This document shows positions 53,634 to 61,945 of a stretch of 64,000 bases of DNA, in pieces. Numbering within the stretch: position 1 is the stretch's first letter; the number at the start of each line of letters is the position of its first letter. A program made the position numbers and the translations under genes. Source of the stretch: Hymenobacter arizonensis (GTDB taxonomy: Bacteria > Bacteroidota > Bacteroidia > Cytophagales > Hymenobacteraceae); contig NZ_FOXS01000003.1 of the NCBI RefSeq assembly GCF_900115775.1, forward strand, positions 434,001-498,000. The letters run 5' to 3'. Under the pieces are notes generated by a model that was not told the DNA's origin, did not search any database, and saw only the letters and a list, made by a program, of their open reading frames with translations.

Positions 53634-54143
53634 ATGAAAACCTCTTTGTGCTGGCTTAGCACAGTCATCTTTCTGGGCGTGGCGATGCCAATTCAGTCGC
53701 GGTCCCAGCCTCTATCTTCCACCAGTGCGGGTGCTGCGGGCCAGATGGTCGCCCCTCCTCCTGGAACTCCGAACAAGCACGTGGTGCAGGCATCAGAAGC
53801 CGGGCATGTGCAGTCCATTCTGGTTTGGGCTGATACCGATGTTGTGAAAGGCCAGCCCCTGCTCCGGCTCAGCATCGCCGTGAACACGCCCGAGCAACGC
53901 CAGCACCAACTGGCAGTGCAGCAGGCCGAGAAAGATTACAAGGCCCAGCCCACTCCCGAACGCGCCCAGGTCCTTGCTCAGGCTCGCAGCCGCATGGCCT
54001 CGGTGCATCACTACGTCCGCGAGGGCTACGTGGTGGCGCCCGTATCGGGCCGGCTGGTCCGCAACCTGGTAGAAACAGGCCAGTACCTGTCCCGCGCCGG
54101 GTCGGTGGCAATCATCGAGGTTCCGGTTATCGCCAAGCCCTAG
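53634..54143 (+). CDS. Small exported lipoyl/biotinyl-like (HlyD-type) protein
   Basis: A 169-residue exported protein; ATG 53634 starts a signal peptide (LCWLSTVIFLGVAMPIQS). The mature part has two halves of a biotinyl-lipoyl-like domain, HVVQASEAGHVQSILVWADTDVVKGQPLLRL and GYVVAPVSGRLVRNLVETGQYLSRAGSVAII, separated by a helical hairpin (about 85-125). This is the core of membrane-fusion proteins, but the beta-barrel domain and any partner transporter are absent. It may be a reduced HlyD-like adaptor or a stand-alone binding protein. Confidence 0.6.
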   Translation: MKTSLCWLSTVIFLGVAMPIQSRSQPLSSTSAGAAGQMVAPPPGTPNKHVVQASEAGHVQSILVWADTDVVKGQPLLRLSIAVNTPEQRQHQLAVQQAEKDYKAQPTPERAQVLAQARSRMASVHHYVREGYVVAPVSGRLVRNLVETGQYLSRAGSVAIIEVPVIAKP

Positions 54144-54285
54144 GCGCTGTAGCCGGTAGCTGCGTCAGGCAGTCGTGCCGGGTGCTGCCTAGCCCGTGCT
54201 GAAGTGAGAGGCGGGGTTGATGAAAATCATCCTTGGCGCTGATTGTCGTCAACGCCAGAGTAGGGGGCTTAAAGCGAACTTTGGG

Positions 54286-54435
54286 ATGTTCTCTTTTCTG
54301 TCACGGACTATCAATCAGTCCCTAAACCCTCTCGCCATGATACCGCCCATCATCATGTTCTCAGTGCTTTTGCTGACAATGCTAAGCGTGGCCAGCACCT
54401 ACCTGCGAGGCCGCCGGCATGGTCCGTTGGCCTAA
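54286..54435 (+). CDS. Possible small membrane protein
   Basis: A 49-codon frame with a hydrophobic helix (IPPIIMFSVLLLTMLSVAS) and a basic end (RGRRHG). The start could also be at 54217 or 54337. No family is recognised. Its main support is a good terminator about 105 bp downstream and the basic C-terminal flank typical of membrane peptides. Confidence 0.3.
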   Translation: MFSFLSRTINQSLNPLAMIPPIIMFSVLLLTMLSVASTYLRGRRHGPLA

Positions 54436-54865
54436 TCTAGCGCACATAGCTCGGTGCCATACCTAGTGCCTGCTCGTTGGCTATACCCAGGCCGATGAGC
54501 AGCCAAGCCGGATATATTTTCAGTTCAGTTATTCCCTCAACGGGCCTGTCTTCTTCGTGAAGGCGGGCCCGTTTTGCGTCTGATAACCGGTGAAGGCCGC
54601 GGTGCTTGCGCATTAGTCCAAGTGCAGTAGAGCCCGTTGGGTGTGATGGTAATTTATTGAAATAATCTGCTTGAACTTTAGTGAGAATTAATTAAATTTA
54701 ATAAACAATGGCGAAGCGCCCAATACAAGTGGTTGGCGTATGAGGTAATGTTATAGTGAGGTTTAAATAGCTGATTTATAAATTATTAATCAGATAAATT
54801 TTCTCTTGTCGAACGCCCCGTATGAATCTGACCAATCTATCCTTCACTACTCTAATCTTCTAGCA
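54436..54865. other. AT-rich intergenic region
   Basis: 430 bp with a terminator at 54539-54575 and an AT-rich stretch (54650-54800) that probably carries the promoter of the large surface protein. Confidence 0.5.
54539..54575 (+). terminator. Rho-independent terminator
   Basis: Stem AACGGGCCTGTCTTC / GAAGGCGGGCCCGTT around a TTCGT-type loop, with two G-U pairs, followed by TT. It probably ends the transcript of the genes at 53634 and 54286. Confidence 0.7.
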
Positions 54866-57800
54866 ATGAAAACACTCTTTACACGCACGGTGCTGCTCGG
54901 CAGCGTCTGTCTGGTGCTGCTGCCCGCCGCAGTAAGTAAGCCCATCGGGACACCGGGCAACAGGGCGGCCGCGCCCACTAAATCTGTGGGCCGGCAAGTA
55001 GCTGCTGGGCCACTACGGAAGTCATCATCCACCGCAACAACCGCAGAGCTGAGCCGGGAATGGGTGGCTCGCTACAATGCTCCGGCGCTGTTTCGGCGGG
55101 CCAGCTACGAGTTGGCCAAAGCAGTGGCCGTAGATGGGGCCGGCAACGTCTACGTGACCGGCCTTTCCGCCGTAACGTCCGACTCTCAGGAGGCCGCCGA
55201 CTACGCTACGGTGAAGTACTCGCCCACGGGCCAGGAACTGTGGGTGGCCCGCTACAACGGCCCGGCCAACTCCCGGGACGAGCCCAATGCCCTGGCCGTA
55301 GATGCCGCCGGCAACGCCTACGTTACGGGCATCAGCACCGGCGTGGGCAGTGCTACCGACTACGCCACCGTGAAGTACTCACCCTCGGGGCAACAGCTGT
55401 GGGTGGCCCGCTACAACGGGGCCCACAACGGCTATGAAAACGCCTGGGCGCTGGCCGTTGATGCCACCGGCAACGTGTACGTTACGGGCGATTCTGACGG
55501 GGGCAGCACCGCCGGCGATTACGCTACCGTGAAATATTCGCCCACCGGGCAGCAGCTCTGGGCCGCCCGCTACAACGGCCCGACCAATAGCGGCGATTAT
55601 GCCCAAGCCCTGGCGCTGGATGGCGCCGGCAACGCCTACGTGACGGGGGTATCGTACCGCGCCGACAACAGCACGTCTGGCGATTTTGTCACCGTGAAGT
55701 ACGCGCCCACGGGCCAGCAGCTGTGGGCCAGTCTCTATAACGGCCCCAACAATGGCTACGATGAAGGCCGGTTGCTGGCCGTGGACGCCGCCGGCAATGC
55801 CTACGTCACCGGCTATTCTTTCCTTGATGACGACACCCCCGGCGACTTCCTGACGGTTAAGTATTCAGCGAGCGGGCAGCAACTCTGGCTGGCCCGCTAC
55901 AATGCTCCAAGCAACGAATCGGACTATCCCTACGCCACCGCCCTGGACGCGGCGGGCAACGTGTACGTGACGGGTTCTTCGCAGGGCACGGGCAGCAGCG
56001 ACGACTACGCCACGGTTAAGTATTCAGCAACGGGCCAGCGGCTGTGGGTGGCCCGCTACAACGGCCCGGCCAACGGCGATGACGTGGCCCGCGCAGTAGC
56101 CGTGGATGCGAGCGGCTACGTGTACGTCACGGGCTATTCGGCGGCAGTTGGCAGCGGCACCGACTACGCCACGCTTCGGTATTCGCCACAGGGCGAGCAG
56201 CTTGGGCTGGACCGCTACAACGGCCCTGGCAATGGCGGCGACGAGGCCCACGCCCTGGTGGTAGATGCCGCGGGCCACGCTTACGTCACGGGCCACTCCG
56301 ATGGTGCCGACTTCAGCAGCGGCCTTGACTTCGCCACCATCAAGTATGCATCGGTTCAGGCCGCTCCGTGTCAGCCCGGCAGTGCCTCGCCCGTGGCTGC
56401 TGCCGACGCCTTTACTGCCCTGTGCGGCTCGCTCACTATTACCCCCGCCCAACTTCTGGCCAATGATTCGGACCCGCAGGGGCGCACGCTGCAGGTGGCC
56501 CGGGTGGGCGCTCCCAGTGCCGGCGCGCTCACTACCAACCCCAACAGTTCCTTCACCTACACCCCGCGCCCGGGCTTTGTGGGGCAGGCCACCTTCTCCT
56601 ACGTGTTGCAGGAAGTCGGGCCGGTGCTGGCCTCCCCCGAAACGGGTCATTATTATGAGTTCGTGCCGGCGTCCGGCATTTGCTGGTCGGCGGCCCGGGC
56701 AGCAGCGTCTGCGCGTAGTTTCCGCGGCATGCAAGGCTACCTGGCCACCATTACTTCAGTCAAGGAAAAAGATTTTCTGATGGGCCGGGCCCCGGGCCAG
56801 TACTGGTTTGGGGCGTCTGACGAGGCCGTGGAAGGGGAGTGGCGCTGGAAAACCGGCCCCGAAGCCGGCCAGCTCATCTGGCGCGGCGGCCCCAACGGCA
56901 CCGGGGCAGCTTACACGCACTGGCTGCCGGGCGAGCCCAACAACTTCACAAACCAGTGGCGCTCCGAGGGCGAAGACTACGGCATGCTCTACGGCGAGTC
57001 GGGCCTGTGGAACGACTTGAACAACTGCGGCGAAGGCAGCCGCCTGCAGGGCTACGTGGTAGAATACGGCGGGCTGGAAGCCTGCACACCCGTCCTCTTT
57101 TCGGTGGGCACCGTCACCATCACCGTGCCTGACCCGGCTGCGGGGCCCGTGGCCAATCCCGATGCGTACACGTATAGCTGGGGGCCTAAAAGGCAGCTGT
57201 TCATCAGGCCCGACGACCTGATGAACAACGACTTCGACCCGCTCGGCCGGCCGCTGCAGGTAAGCGAAATCAGCAAGCCCAGCGTCGGCGACTTGTTTGT
57301 GTTCCAGGAAGGTGGCCGCTACACGCTTAACTACTCGCCGCCTACCTACTTCGCAGGCACGGCCACGTTTACGTATGTGCTGGAGCTAGCCGGTTCGGTC
57401 CACGCATTGCCGGCCACGGGCCACTACTACGAGTTTGTGTCGGCGCCGGGCATTTGCTGGTCGGCGGCCCAGGCGGCCGCGGCCGGGCGCACCTTTCAGG
57501 GCATGCGGGGCTACCTGGCCACCATCACCTCGACGGCCGAATCGGACTACCTGAAGCGCTTCAGCGGCATCCATTGGTTTGGGGCGTCAGACGACGCTGT
57601 GGAAGGGGAGTGGCGCTGGAAAACCGGTCCCGAAGCCGGCCAGCTCATCTGGCGCGGCGGCCCCAACGGCTCCGGGTCCGGTTTCAGCAATTGGACTCCG
57701 GGCCAACCCGACGACTACAGCAATCCCTGGCGGCCCGGCGGGGAAGATTATGGCGCCCTATACAGCGGCTCGGGCCAGTGGAACGACCTGAGCAATTGCG

Positions 57801-58225
57801 GCGAGGGCAGCACCGTGCAAGGCTACATTGTGGAGTACGGGGGCCTCGAACCCTGCACGCCGGTGCTTTTTTCGGTGGGCACCGTCACCATCACCGTGCC
57901 TGCTGCCGATTTTCCGTGGCGTTCGACCAATGCCACCGAATCTGTAGCTCCCGCAGCAGCCACTGCGCCGCAGCTAGCAGCCGCTCCTAACCCCAGCAAC
58001 GGCCAGTTCCGGGTGCAGTTAACGGCCGGTGCGGCTGGCCCCGTCCAGCTGGATTTGTTTGACCTGCAAGGGCGGCGCGTGCGCTCCCTCTTCGCGGGCA
58101 CCCTGCAAGCAGGCGAACCGCGCGAAGTGCGCGTGGATGCCCCCGACCTGGCCACGGGGCTGTACCTCGTGCGACTGCAAAGCGGGACGCAGGTGCAGCA
58201 ATTGCGGGTGCACATTCAGCAGTAA
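54866..58225 (+). CDS. Secreted SBBP-propeller, Ig-like and C-type-lectin protein with T9SS sorting domain
   Basis: A 1119-residue secreted protein; ATG 54866 starts the signal peptide (LFTRTVLLGSVCLVLLPAAVS). Residues about 55-495 hold eight SBBP repeats of ~55-60 residues, each with a VDxxGNxYVTG-like core, likely a beta-propeller. Then come a cadherin/Ig-like domain (about 505-590), a C-type-lectin-like domain (592-745, ending GEDYG...GLWNDLNNCGEGS), a second Ig-like domain (762-847) and a second lectin domain (848-1002). A T9SS sorting domain (1030-1119, AAPNPSNGQF...) closes it. The lectin domains suggest glycan binding or adhesion. Confidence 0.85.
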   Translation: MKTLFTRTVLLGSVCLVLLPAAVSKPIGTPGNRAAAPTKSVGRQVAAGPLRKSSSTATTAELSREWVARYNAPALFRRASYELAKAVAVDGAGNVYVTGLSAVTSDSQEAADYATVKYSPTGQELWVARYNGPANSRDEPNALAVDAAGNAYVTGISTGVGSATDYATVKYSPSGQQLWVARYNGAHNGYENAWALAVDATGNVYVTGDSDGGSTAGDYATVKYSPTGQQLWAARYNGPTNSGDYAQALALDGAGNAYVTGVSYRADNSTSGDFVTVKYAPTGQQLWASLYNGPNNGYDEGRLLAVDAAGNAYVTGYSFLDDDTPGDFLTVKYSASGQQLWLARYNAPSNESDYPYATALDAAGNVYVTGSSQGTGSSDDYATVKYSATGQRLWVARYNGPANGDDVARAVAVDASGYVYVTGYSAAVGSGTDYATLRYSPQGEQLGLDRYNGPGNGGDEAHALVVDAAGHAYVTGHSDGADFSSGLDFATIKYASVQAAPCQPGSASPVAAADAFTALCGSLTITPAQLLANDSDPQGRTLQVARVGAPSAGALTTNPNSSFTYTPRPGFVGQATFSYVLQEVGPVLASPETGHYYEFVPASGICWSAARAAASARSFRGMQGYLATITSVKEKDFLMGRAPGQYWFGASDEAVEGEWRWKTGPEAGQLIWRGGPNGTGAAYTHWLPGEPNNFTNQWRSEGEDYGMLYGESGLWNDLNNCGEGSRLQGYVVEYGGLEACTPVLFSVGTVTITVPDPAAGPVANPDAYTYSWGPKRQLFIRPDDLMNNDFDPLGRPLQVSEISKPSVGDLFVFQEGGRYTLNYSPPTYFAGTATFTYVLELAGSVHALPATGHYYEFVSAPGICWSAAQAAAAGRTFQGMRGYLATITSTAESDYLKRFSGIHWFGASDDAVEGEWRWKTGPEAGQLIWRGGPNGSGSGFSNWTPGQPDDYSNPWRPGGEDYGALYSGSGQWNDLSNCGEGSTVQGYIVEYGGLEPCTPVLFSVGTVTITVPAADFPWRSTNATESVAPAAATAPQLAAAPNPSNGQFRVQLTAGAAGPVQLDLFDLQGRRVRSLFAGTLQAGEPREVRVDAPDLATGLYLVRLQSGTQVQQLRVHIQQ

Positions 58226-58395
58226 GGCGGGTGAATTGGTCATCCCGGCGGTTCGGAAGAATTTCCGAGTTCCTCTAGTAGTAAGCATGCACCAACCGCT
58301 GCGAAACCTATTGGCAATTCACGCTCCGAGGCGGAGAGGTTTAACCAACGCGCCCGCGGCGGGCCGTAAGCGGCGGCCGTCGCTGCCGTTTGCCC

Positions 58396-58403
58396 TAGTT
58401 TTG
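58396..58403 (+). promoter_or_regulatory. Candidate -7 box near the response regulator start
   Basis: TAGTTTTG matches TAnnTTTG exactly, but it ends only 4 bp before the ATG at 58408, which would make the transcript leaderless. It is followed by GAGGA, so it may be chance. Confidence 0.25.
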
Positions 58404-58407
58404 AGGA

Positions 58408-59115
58408 ATGAATGTTCTCATTGTGGAAGACGACCGCGGCCTGGCGCGCGAGCTGGGCCTGTTCCTGCACCAGGAGCGCTACCAGTGCGACTTTGCCCGC
58501 ACCGGGCGCGAGGCCTCGGAGAAGCTCTTCGTCAACGACTACGACTTTGTGCTGCTCGACCTGGGCCTGCCCGACCAGGACGGCCTGCAGCTGCTGGCCC
58601 AGGTGCGGCGTGAGCGCCAGAGCCCCGCGTCCATAATCATTCTCAGCGCCCGCGGCTCGGTCGACGACCGCATCAACGGCCTGGACCTGGGGGCCGATGA
58701 CTACCTGCCCAAGCCGTATTCGCTCCTCGAGCTGCTCTCGCGCATGCAGGCAGTCACCCGCCGCAAGCACGGCGTGCGGCAGGACGCCCTGGCCCTGGGC
58801 GGCTTCACCCTGAACCTGAGCGAGCGCACCTTGCGCTACGGCTCCACTGCGCTCGACCTCACGCGCAAGGAGTTCGACCTGCTGCACTACCTGCTGCTGC
58901 ACCGCGGCAAGGTGCTCACCCGCCAGCAGCTCAGCGAGCACATTTGGGGCAGCTCGGCCAGCGAAAGCACCGACCACGACTCCAACTTCATTGATGTGCA
59001 CGTAAAGAATGTGCGCAAGAAGCTGGCCCAGCACGAGCCCGGTGTGGAATGGATTGAAACCGTGCGCGGCGTGGGCTACCGGCTCAAGGCTGACGCCACC
59101 AGCCCCGCCGCATGA
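58408..59115 (+). CDS. OmpR-family response regulator
   Basis: A 235-residue DNA-binding regulator. The receiver has LIVEDDRG, phospho-acceptor Asp51 in FVLLDLGLPDQDG, and DYLPKPYSL with the conserved Lys. The C-terminal winged helix has LTRKEFDLLHYLLLHRGKVLTRQQL, VDVHVKNVRKKL-like FIDVHVKNVRKKLA, and ETVRGVGYRL. The stop overlaps the start of the sensor kinase gene (ATGA, 59112-59115). It probably regulates the adjacent RND efflux operon. Confidence 0.93.
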   Translation: MNVLIVEDDRGLARELGLFLHQERYQCDFARTGREASEKLFVNDYDFVLLDLGLPDQDGLQLLAQVRRERQSPASIIILSARGSVDDRINGLDLGADDYLPKPYSLLELLSRMQAVTRRKHGVRQDALALGGFTLNLSERTLRYGSTALDLTRKEFDLLHYLLLHRGKVLTRQQLSEHIWGSSASESTDHDSNFIDVHVKNVRKKLAQHEPGVEWIETVRGVGYRLKADATSPAA

Positions 59116-60476
59116 CCCTGCGTCAGAAGCTGATTCTGCTCAGCACCGTATCAAAGGGGCTCATGGCGGCCGTGCTGCTGCTGGTGCTGCCTTGGGCCGT
59201 GCAAACGCTGGTGCTGCGCCACACCGACGCCACCCTGCGCACGGAGCTGCGCCAGGTGCAGGCCCGCATTCAGGAAGTGGGTATCGAAGAGTTTTTGCCC
59301 CAGGGCAACCGGCCGCGGCGCACCCACTACGACCTGCTGCAGGATGAATTCATCGACCTGCAAGCGGCCGCGACGGGCGCCCGAGGGCGCGACACCATCG
59401 GCACCTTTGCCCGGCCCCGCCAGGGCGGTCTGGTCGATTTTCGGGTGCTGCGCCACCACACCCAGTTTCGGGGGCGGCCCTATACTGTGGAAATCGGCAA
59501 GAGCATTGCCTCCATCGAGGAAGTGTACGACCTGTTGCGGCGCCTGGCGGCCTACGCGCTGGTGTTTGCCGTGCTTACCACCCTGCTTTTTGAGCTGGGG
59601 GTTATCAGTTACCTTCTGCGGCCCTTCGACTACATAGTGGAGCGGCTGCGCGCCGTGCAGGGGCCCACGCTGCCAGAGCTGCCGCCCCTGCACACCAGCA
59701 CCTCCGACTTCCAGTACCTCGACGGCAGCATTCAGCAGATGCTGGCCAAGCTGCAGTCCGTTTTCGACCACGAGCGGCAGTTCATCGCCAACACCTCGCA
59801 CGAGCTGCTGACGCCCATTTCCATTCTGCAAAGCCGGTTCGAAAACATGCTGCGGGCCGAAACCCTGCCCGAAGACGCCGAGCTGCAGCTCGTGACCTCG
59901 CAGAAAACCCTGCAGCGCATGACGGCCACTCTGCGCACGCTGCTGCTCATCTCGCGGGTCGAAAACAATCAGTTTGCCCGGCAGGAGCGGGTGCTGGTGC
60001 GGGAGGTACTGGCCGAGGTGGCCGCCGAGCTGGAAGACCGCATCGGTGAGGAGGAGCTGACCGTGCATTGGGAGATGGCCGGCGAACCCGTGCTCGACCC
60101 TGCCAACCGCACCCTACTCTTCACGCTGTTTTTCAACCTGCTGAGCAACGCCGTGAAATACAACCAGCCCGGTGGCCGCATCGACCTGCGCGGCCACGGC
60201 GAGCCAGACGGCACCTACCGCTTAACTATCCGCAACACCGGCCGGCCCATCCCCGCCGAACATCTGCCGCAGGTCTTCGACCGCTACAGCCGCTTCGACG
60301 AGGCCGCTGCCGAAGGTTATGGGCTGGGACTGGCCGTGGTGCGCAGCGTAACCCAGCTGCACGGCATCGCCATCGCCGTCACGTCCGACGCCGCCCGGGG
60401 CACCGAGTTTGTCTTGCGGCTACCCGAGCCAGTCAGCGGGGCCGGCCGCGTTGGAGCCGCCAAAGCTATGGGCTAG
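59112..60476 (+). CDS. Sensor histidine kinase
   Basis: A 454-residue membrane kinase. TM1 (GLMAAVLLLVLPWAVQTLVL) and TM2 (YALVFAVLTTLLFELGVISYLL) enclose a periplasmic sensor of about 120 residues. A HAMP-like linker leads to the HisKA box FIANTSHELLTPISIL, then the HATPase with LLSNAVKYNQPGG, LTIRNTGRPIP and EGYGLGLAVVRSV. The next gene is convergent and only 23 bp away. It is the cognate partner of the upstream regulator. Confidence 0.93.
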   Translation: MTLRQKLILLSTVSKGLMAAVLLLVLPWAVQTLVLRHTDATLRTELRQVQARIQEVGIEEFLPQGNRPRRTHYDLLQDEFIDLQAAATGARGRDTIGTFARPRQGGLVDFRVLRHHTQFRGRPYTVEIGKSIASIEEVYDLLRRLAAYALVFAVLTTLLFELGVISYLLRPFDYIVERLRAVQGPTLPELPPLHTSTSDFQYLDGSIQQMLAKLQSVFDHERQFIANTSHELLTPISILQSRFENMLRAETLPEDAELQLVTSQKTLQRMTATLRTLLLISRVENNQFARQERVLVREVLAEVAAELEDRIGEEELTVHWEMAGEPVLDPANRTLLFTLFFNLLSNAVKYNQPGGRIDLRGHGEPDGTYRLTIRNTGRPIPAEHLPQVFDRYSRFDEAAAEGYGLGLAVVRSVTQLHGIAIAVTSDAARGTEFVLRLPEPVSGAGRVGAAKAMG

Positions 60477-60499
60477 CAGCGCGGGTTTGCTTGCAGTGG

Positions 60500-61945
60500 C
60501 TATTGCCAGCCGCCGCCCAGGGCCCGGTACACGTTCACCGAAGCGTGCAGCTGCTGCATCTTGGTTTCGATGAGGTCAAACTTGGATTCCAGCGCTTCGC
60601 GTTGGGTGAAAAGCACTTCGGTGTACTCGGCCCGCGCCGAGCGGAACAGGCTGTTGGAGATGTCCACTGATTGGTTGAGGGCGGCCACTTCCTTGGATTT
60701 TGCGTCGTAGCTCTTTTCCAAGTTGCCGATATTCGAGAGCTGATTGGCTACTTCCATGTAGGCATTGAGCACGGTCTTTTCGTAGCGGTACACGGCCTGT
60801 GTTTGCAGCGCATTGGCGGTGGAGTACGCGGCCTTGATGCCGTTGCGGTTGAATAAGGGCGCCACCAAATCACCGCCCAGCGAATACAGCATGGACTCAG
60901 GCGTGGAAACCAGCAAAGCCGGGTTGAAGGCAGCCAGCCCGATGCCGCTGGTGAGGCGCAGCGAGGGGTAGAAGTTGGCGCGGGCCACTTTCACGTCCAG
61001 CTTCGCGGCCACGAGCTGCTGCTCGGCCTGCCGGATATCGGGGCGGTTGCTCAGCAGCTGAGTGGGCATGCCGGCGGTGAGGACCGTGGGCACCAAGTTA
61101 TTGAACGAGGCATCGTCGCGGGCCACCGGTTGCGGGTAGCGCCCGGCTAAGTAGTTCAGCCGGTTCTCGGTTTCGGTGATGCTTTGCTGCAGCTTATACT
61201 GCAGACTTTTGGTGTGCAGCACCTGCGCTTCGAAGCGTTTCACAGCCAATTCCGTAGCCCGGGCCGATTCCTTCTGCAGCTTCACTAGCTCCAGCGCGTT
61301 GCTCTGTATACCGATGTTCTGCTTCACGATGAGCAGCTGGTTGTCGAGCGCCAGCAGCTCGTAATACGAGTTGGCAATCTCGGCAATCAGGTTGGTCACC
61401 ATGAAGTTCTTGCCCTCCACGGAAGCTAGGTAGCGCAGGGCGGCAGACTTCTTGGCATTGCGCAGCTTGTGCCAGATATCAACTTCCCAGGTGGCAAACG
61501 CGCCCAGCTGGAAGTTGGTGAGCGGGTCGGGCGTGCGGTGGTCTTCCTTGATGTCGACCTTCTCCTCGGTGGCGCCCTGCAGGGTGTAGCGGCCTACTTT
61601 CTCCACGTCGGCGCGGGCGCCCAAGCCCACGAAGGGCAGGTACTCGCCGCTGCGGGCGCGGACTTCGTTGCGGGCAATTTCGATTTCCTGCAGCGTAATG
61701 TTGAGCTCCTGGTTGTGTTGCAGGGCCGTTTCAATCAGGCTTTTTAGGTTGGGGTCGGCGAAAAACTGCTGCCACTGCACGCGCGCTGTGTTGGCACTGT
61801 CGCGGGTAGCGGCGGACGCAGTGGAGTAGCTGGCCGGTGTGTTGCGGCTTTCGTTCTTCACTACCAGCTCGGGCGTTTTGCAGGCGCCCACGGCTAGCGC
61901 CAGACCGGCTGCGCTCAGGCATTGATAAAGGCGTTTCTTAAGCAT
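60500..61945 (-). CDS. RND-efflux outer membrane lipoprotein (NodT/TolC-like)
   Basis: A 481-residue outer-membrane factor. ATG 61945 starts a lipoprotein signal (lipobox AVGA-C) and overlaps the pump gene stop by 8 bp. Two TolC repeats follow, with helical heptads, LAKLDVKVARANFYPSLRLTSGIG-like QLVAAKLDVKVARANFYPSLR, and SNRPDIRQAEQQL, the NodT-family signature. It forms the outer-membrane channel of a tripartite efflux pump with the RND transporter. A membrane-fusion protein is expected upstream, beyond the window edge. Confidence 0.92.
   Translation of the reverse strand: MLKKRLYQCLSAAGLALAVGACKTPELVVKNESRNTPASYSTASAATRDSANTARVQWQQFFADPNLKSLIETALQHNQELNITLQEIEIARNEVRARSGEYLPFVGLGARADVEKVGRYTLQGATEEKVDIKEDHRTPDPLTNFQLGAFATWEVDIWHKLRNAKKSAALRYLASVEGKNFMVTNLIAEIANSYYELLALDNQLLIVKQNIGIQSNALELVKLQKESARATELAVKRFEAQVLHTKSLQYKLQQSITETENRLNYLAGRYPQPVARDDASFNNLVPTVLTAGMPTQLLSNRPDIRQAEQQLVAAKLDVKVARANFYPSLRLTSGIGLAAFNPALLVSTPESMLYSLGGDLVAPLFNRNGIKAAYSTANALQTQAVYRYEKTVLNAYMEVANQLSNIGNLEKSYDAKSKEVAALNQSVDISNSLFRSARAEYTEVLFTQREALESKFDLIETKMQQLHASVNVYRALGGGWQ

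Noticed and set aside
55060..56340. Regular ~200-bp repeats that could be read as a DNA repeat array
   Set aside because: They are the codons of eight SBBP protein repeats in one continuous reading frame, diverged at third positions.
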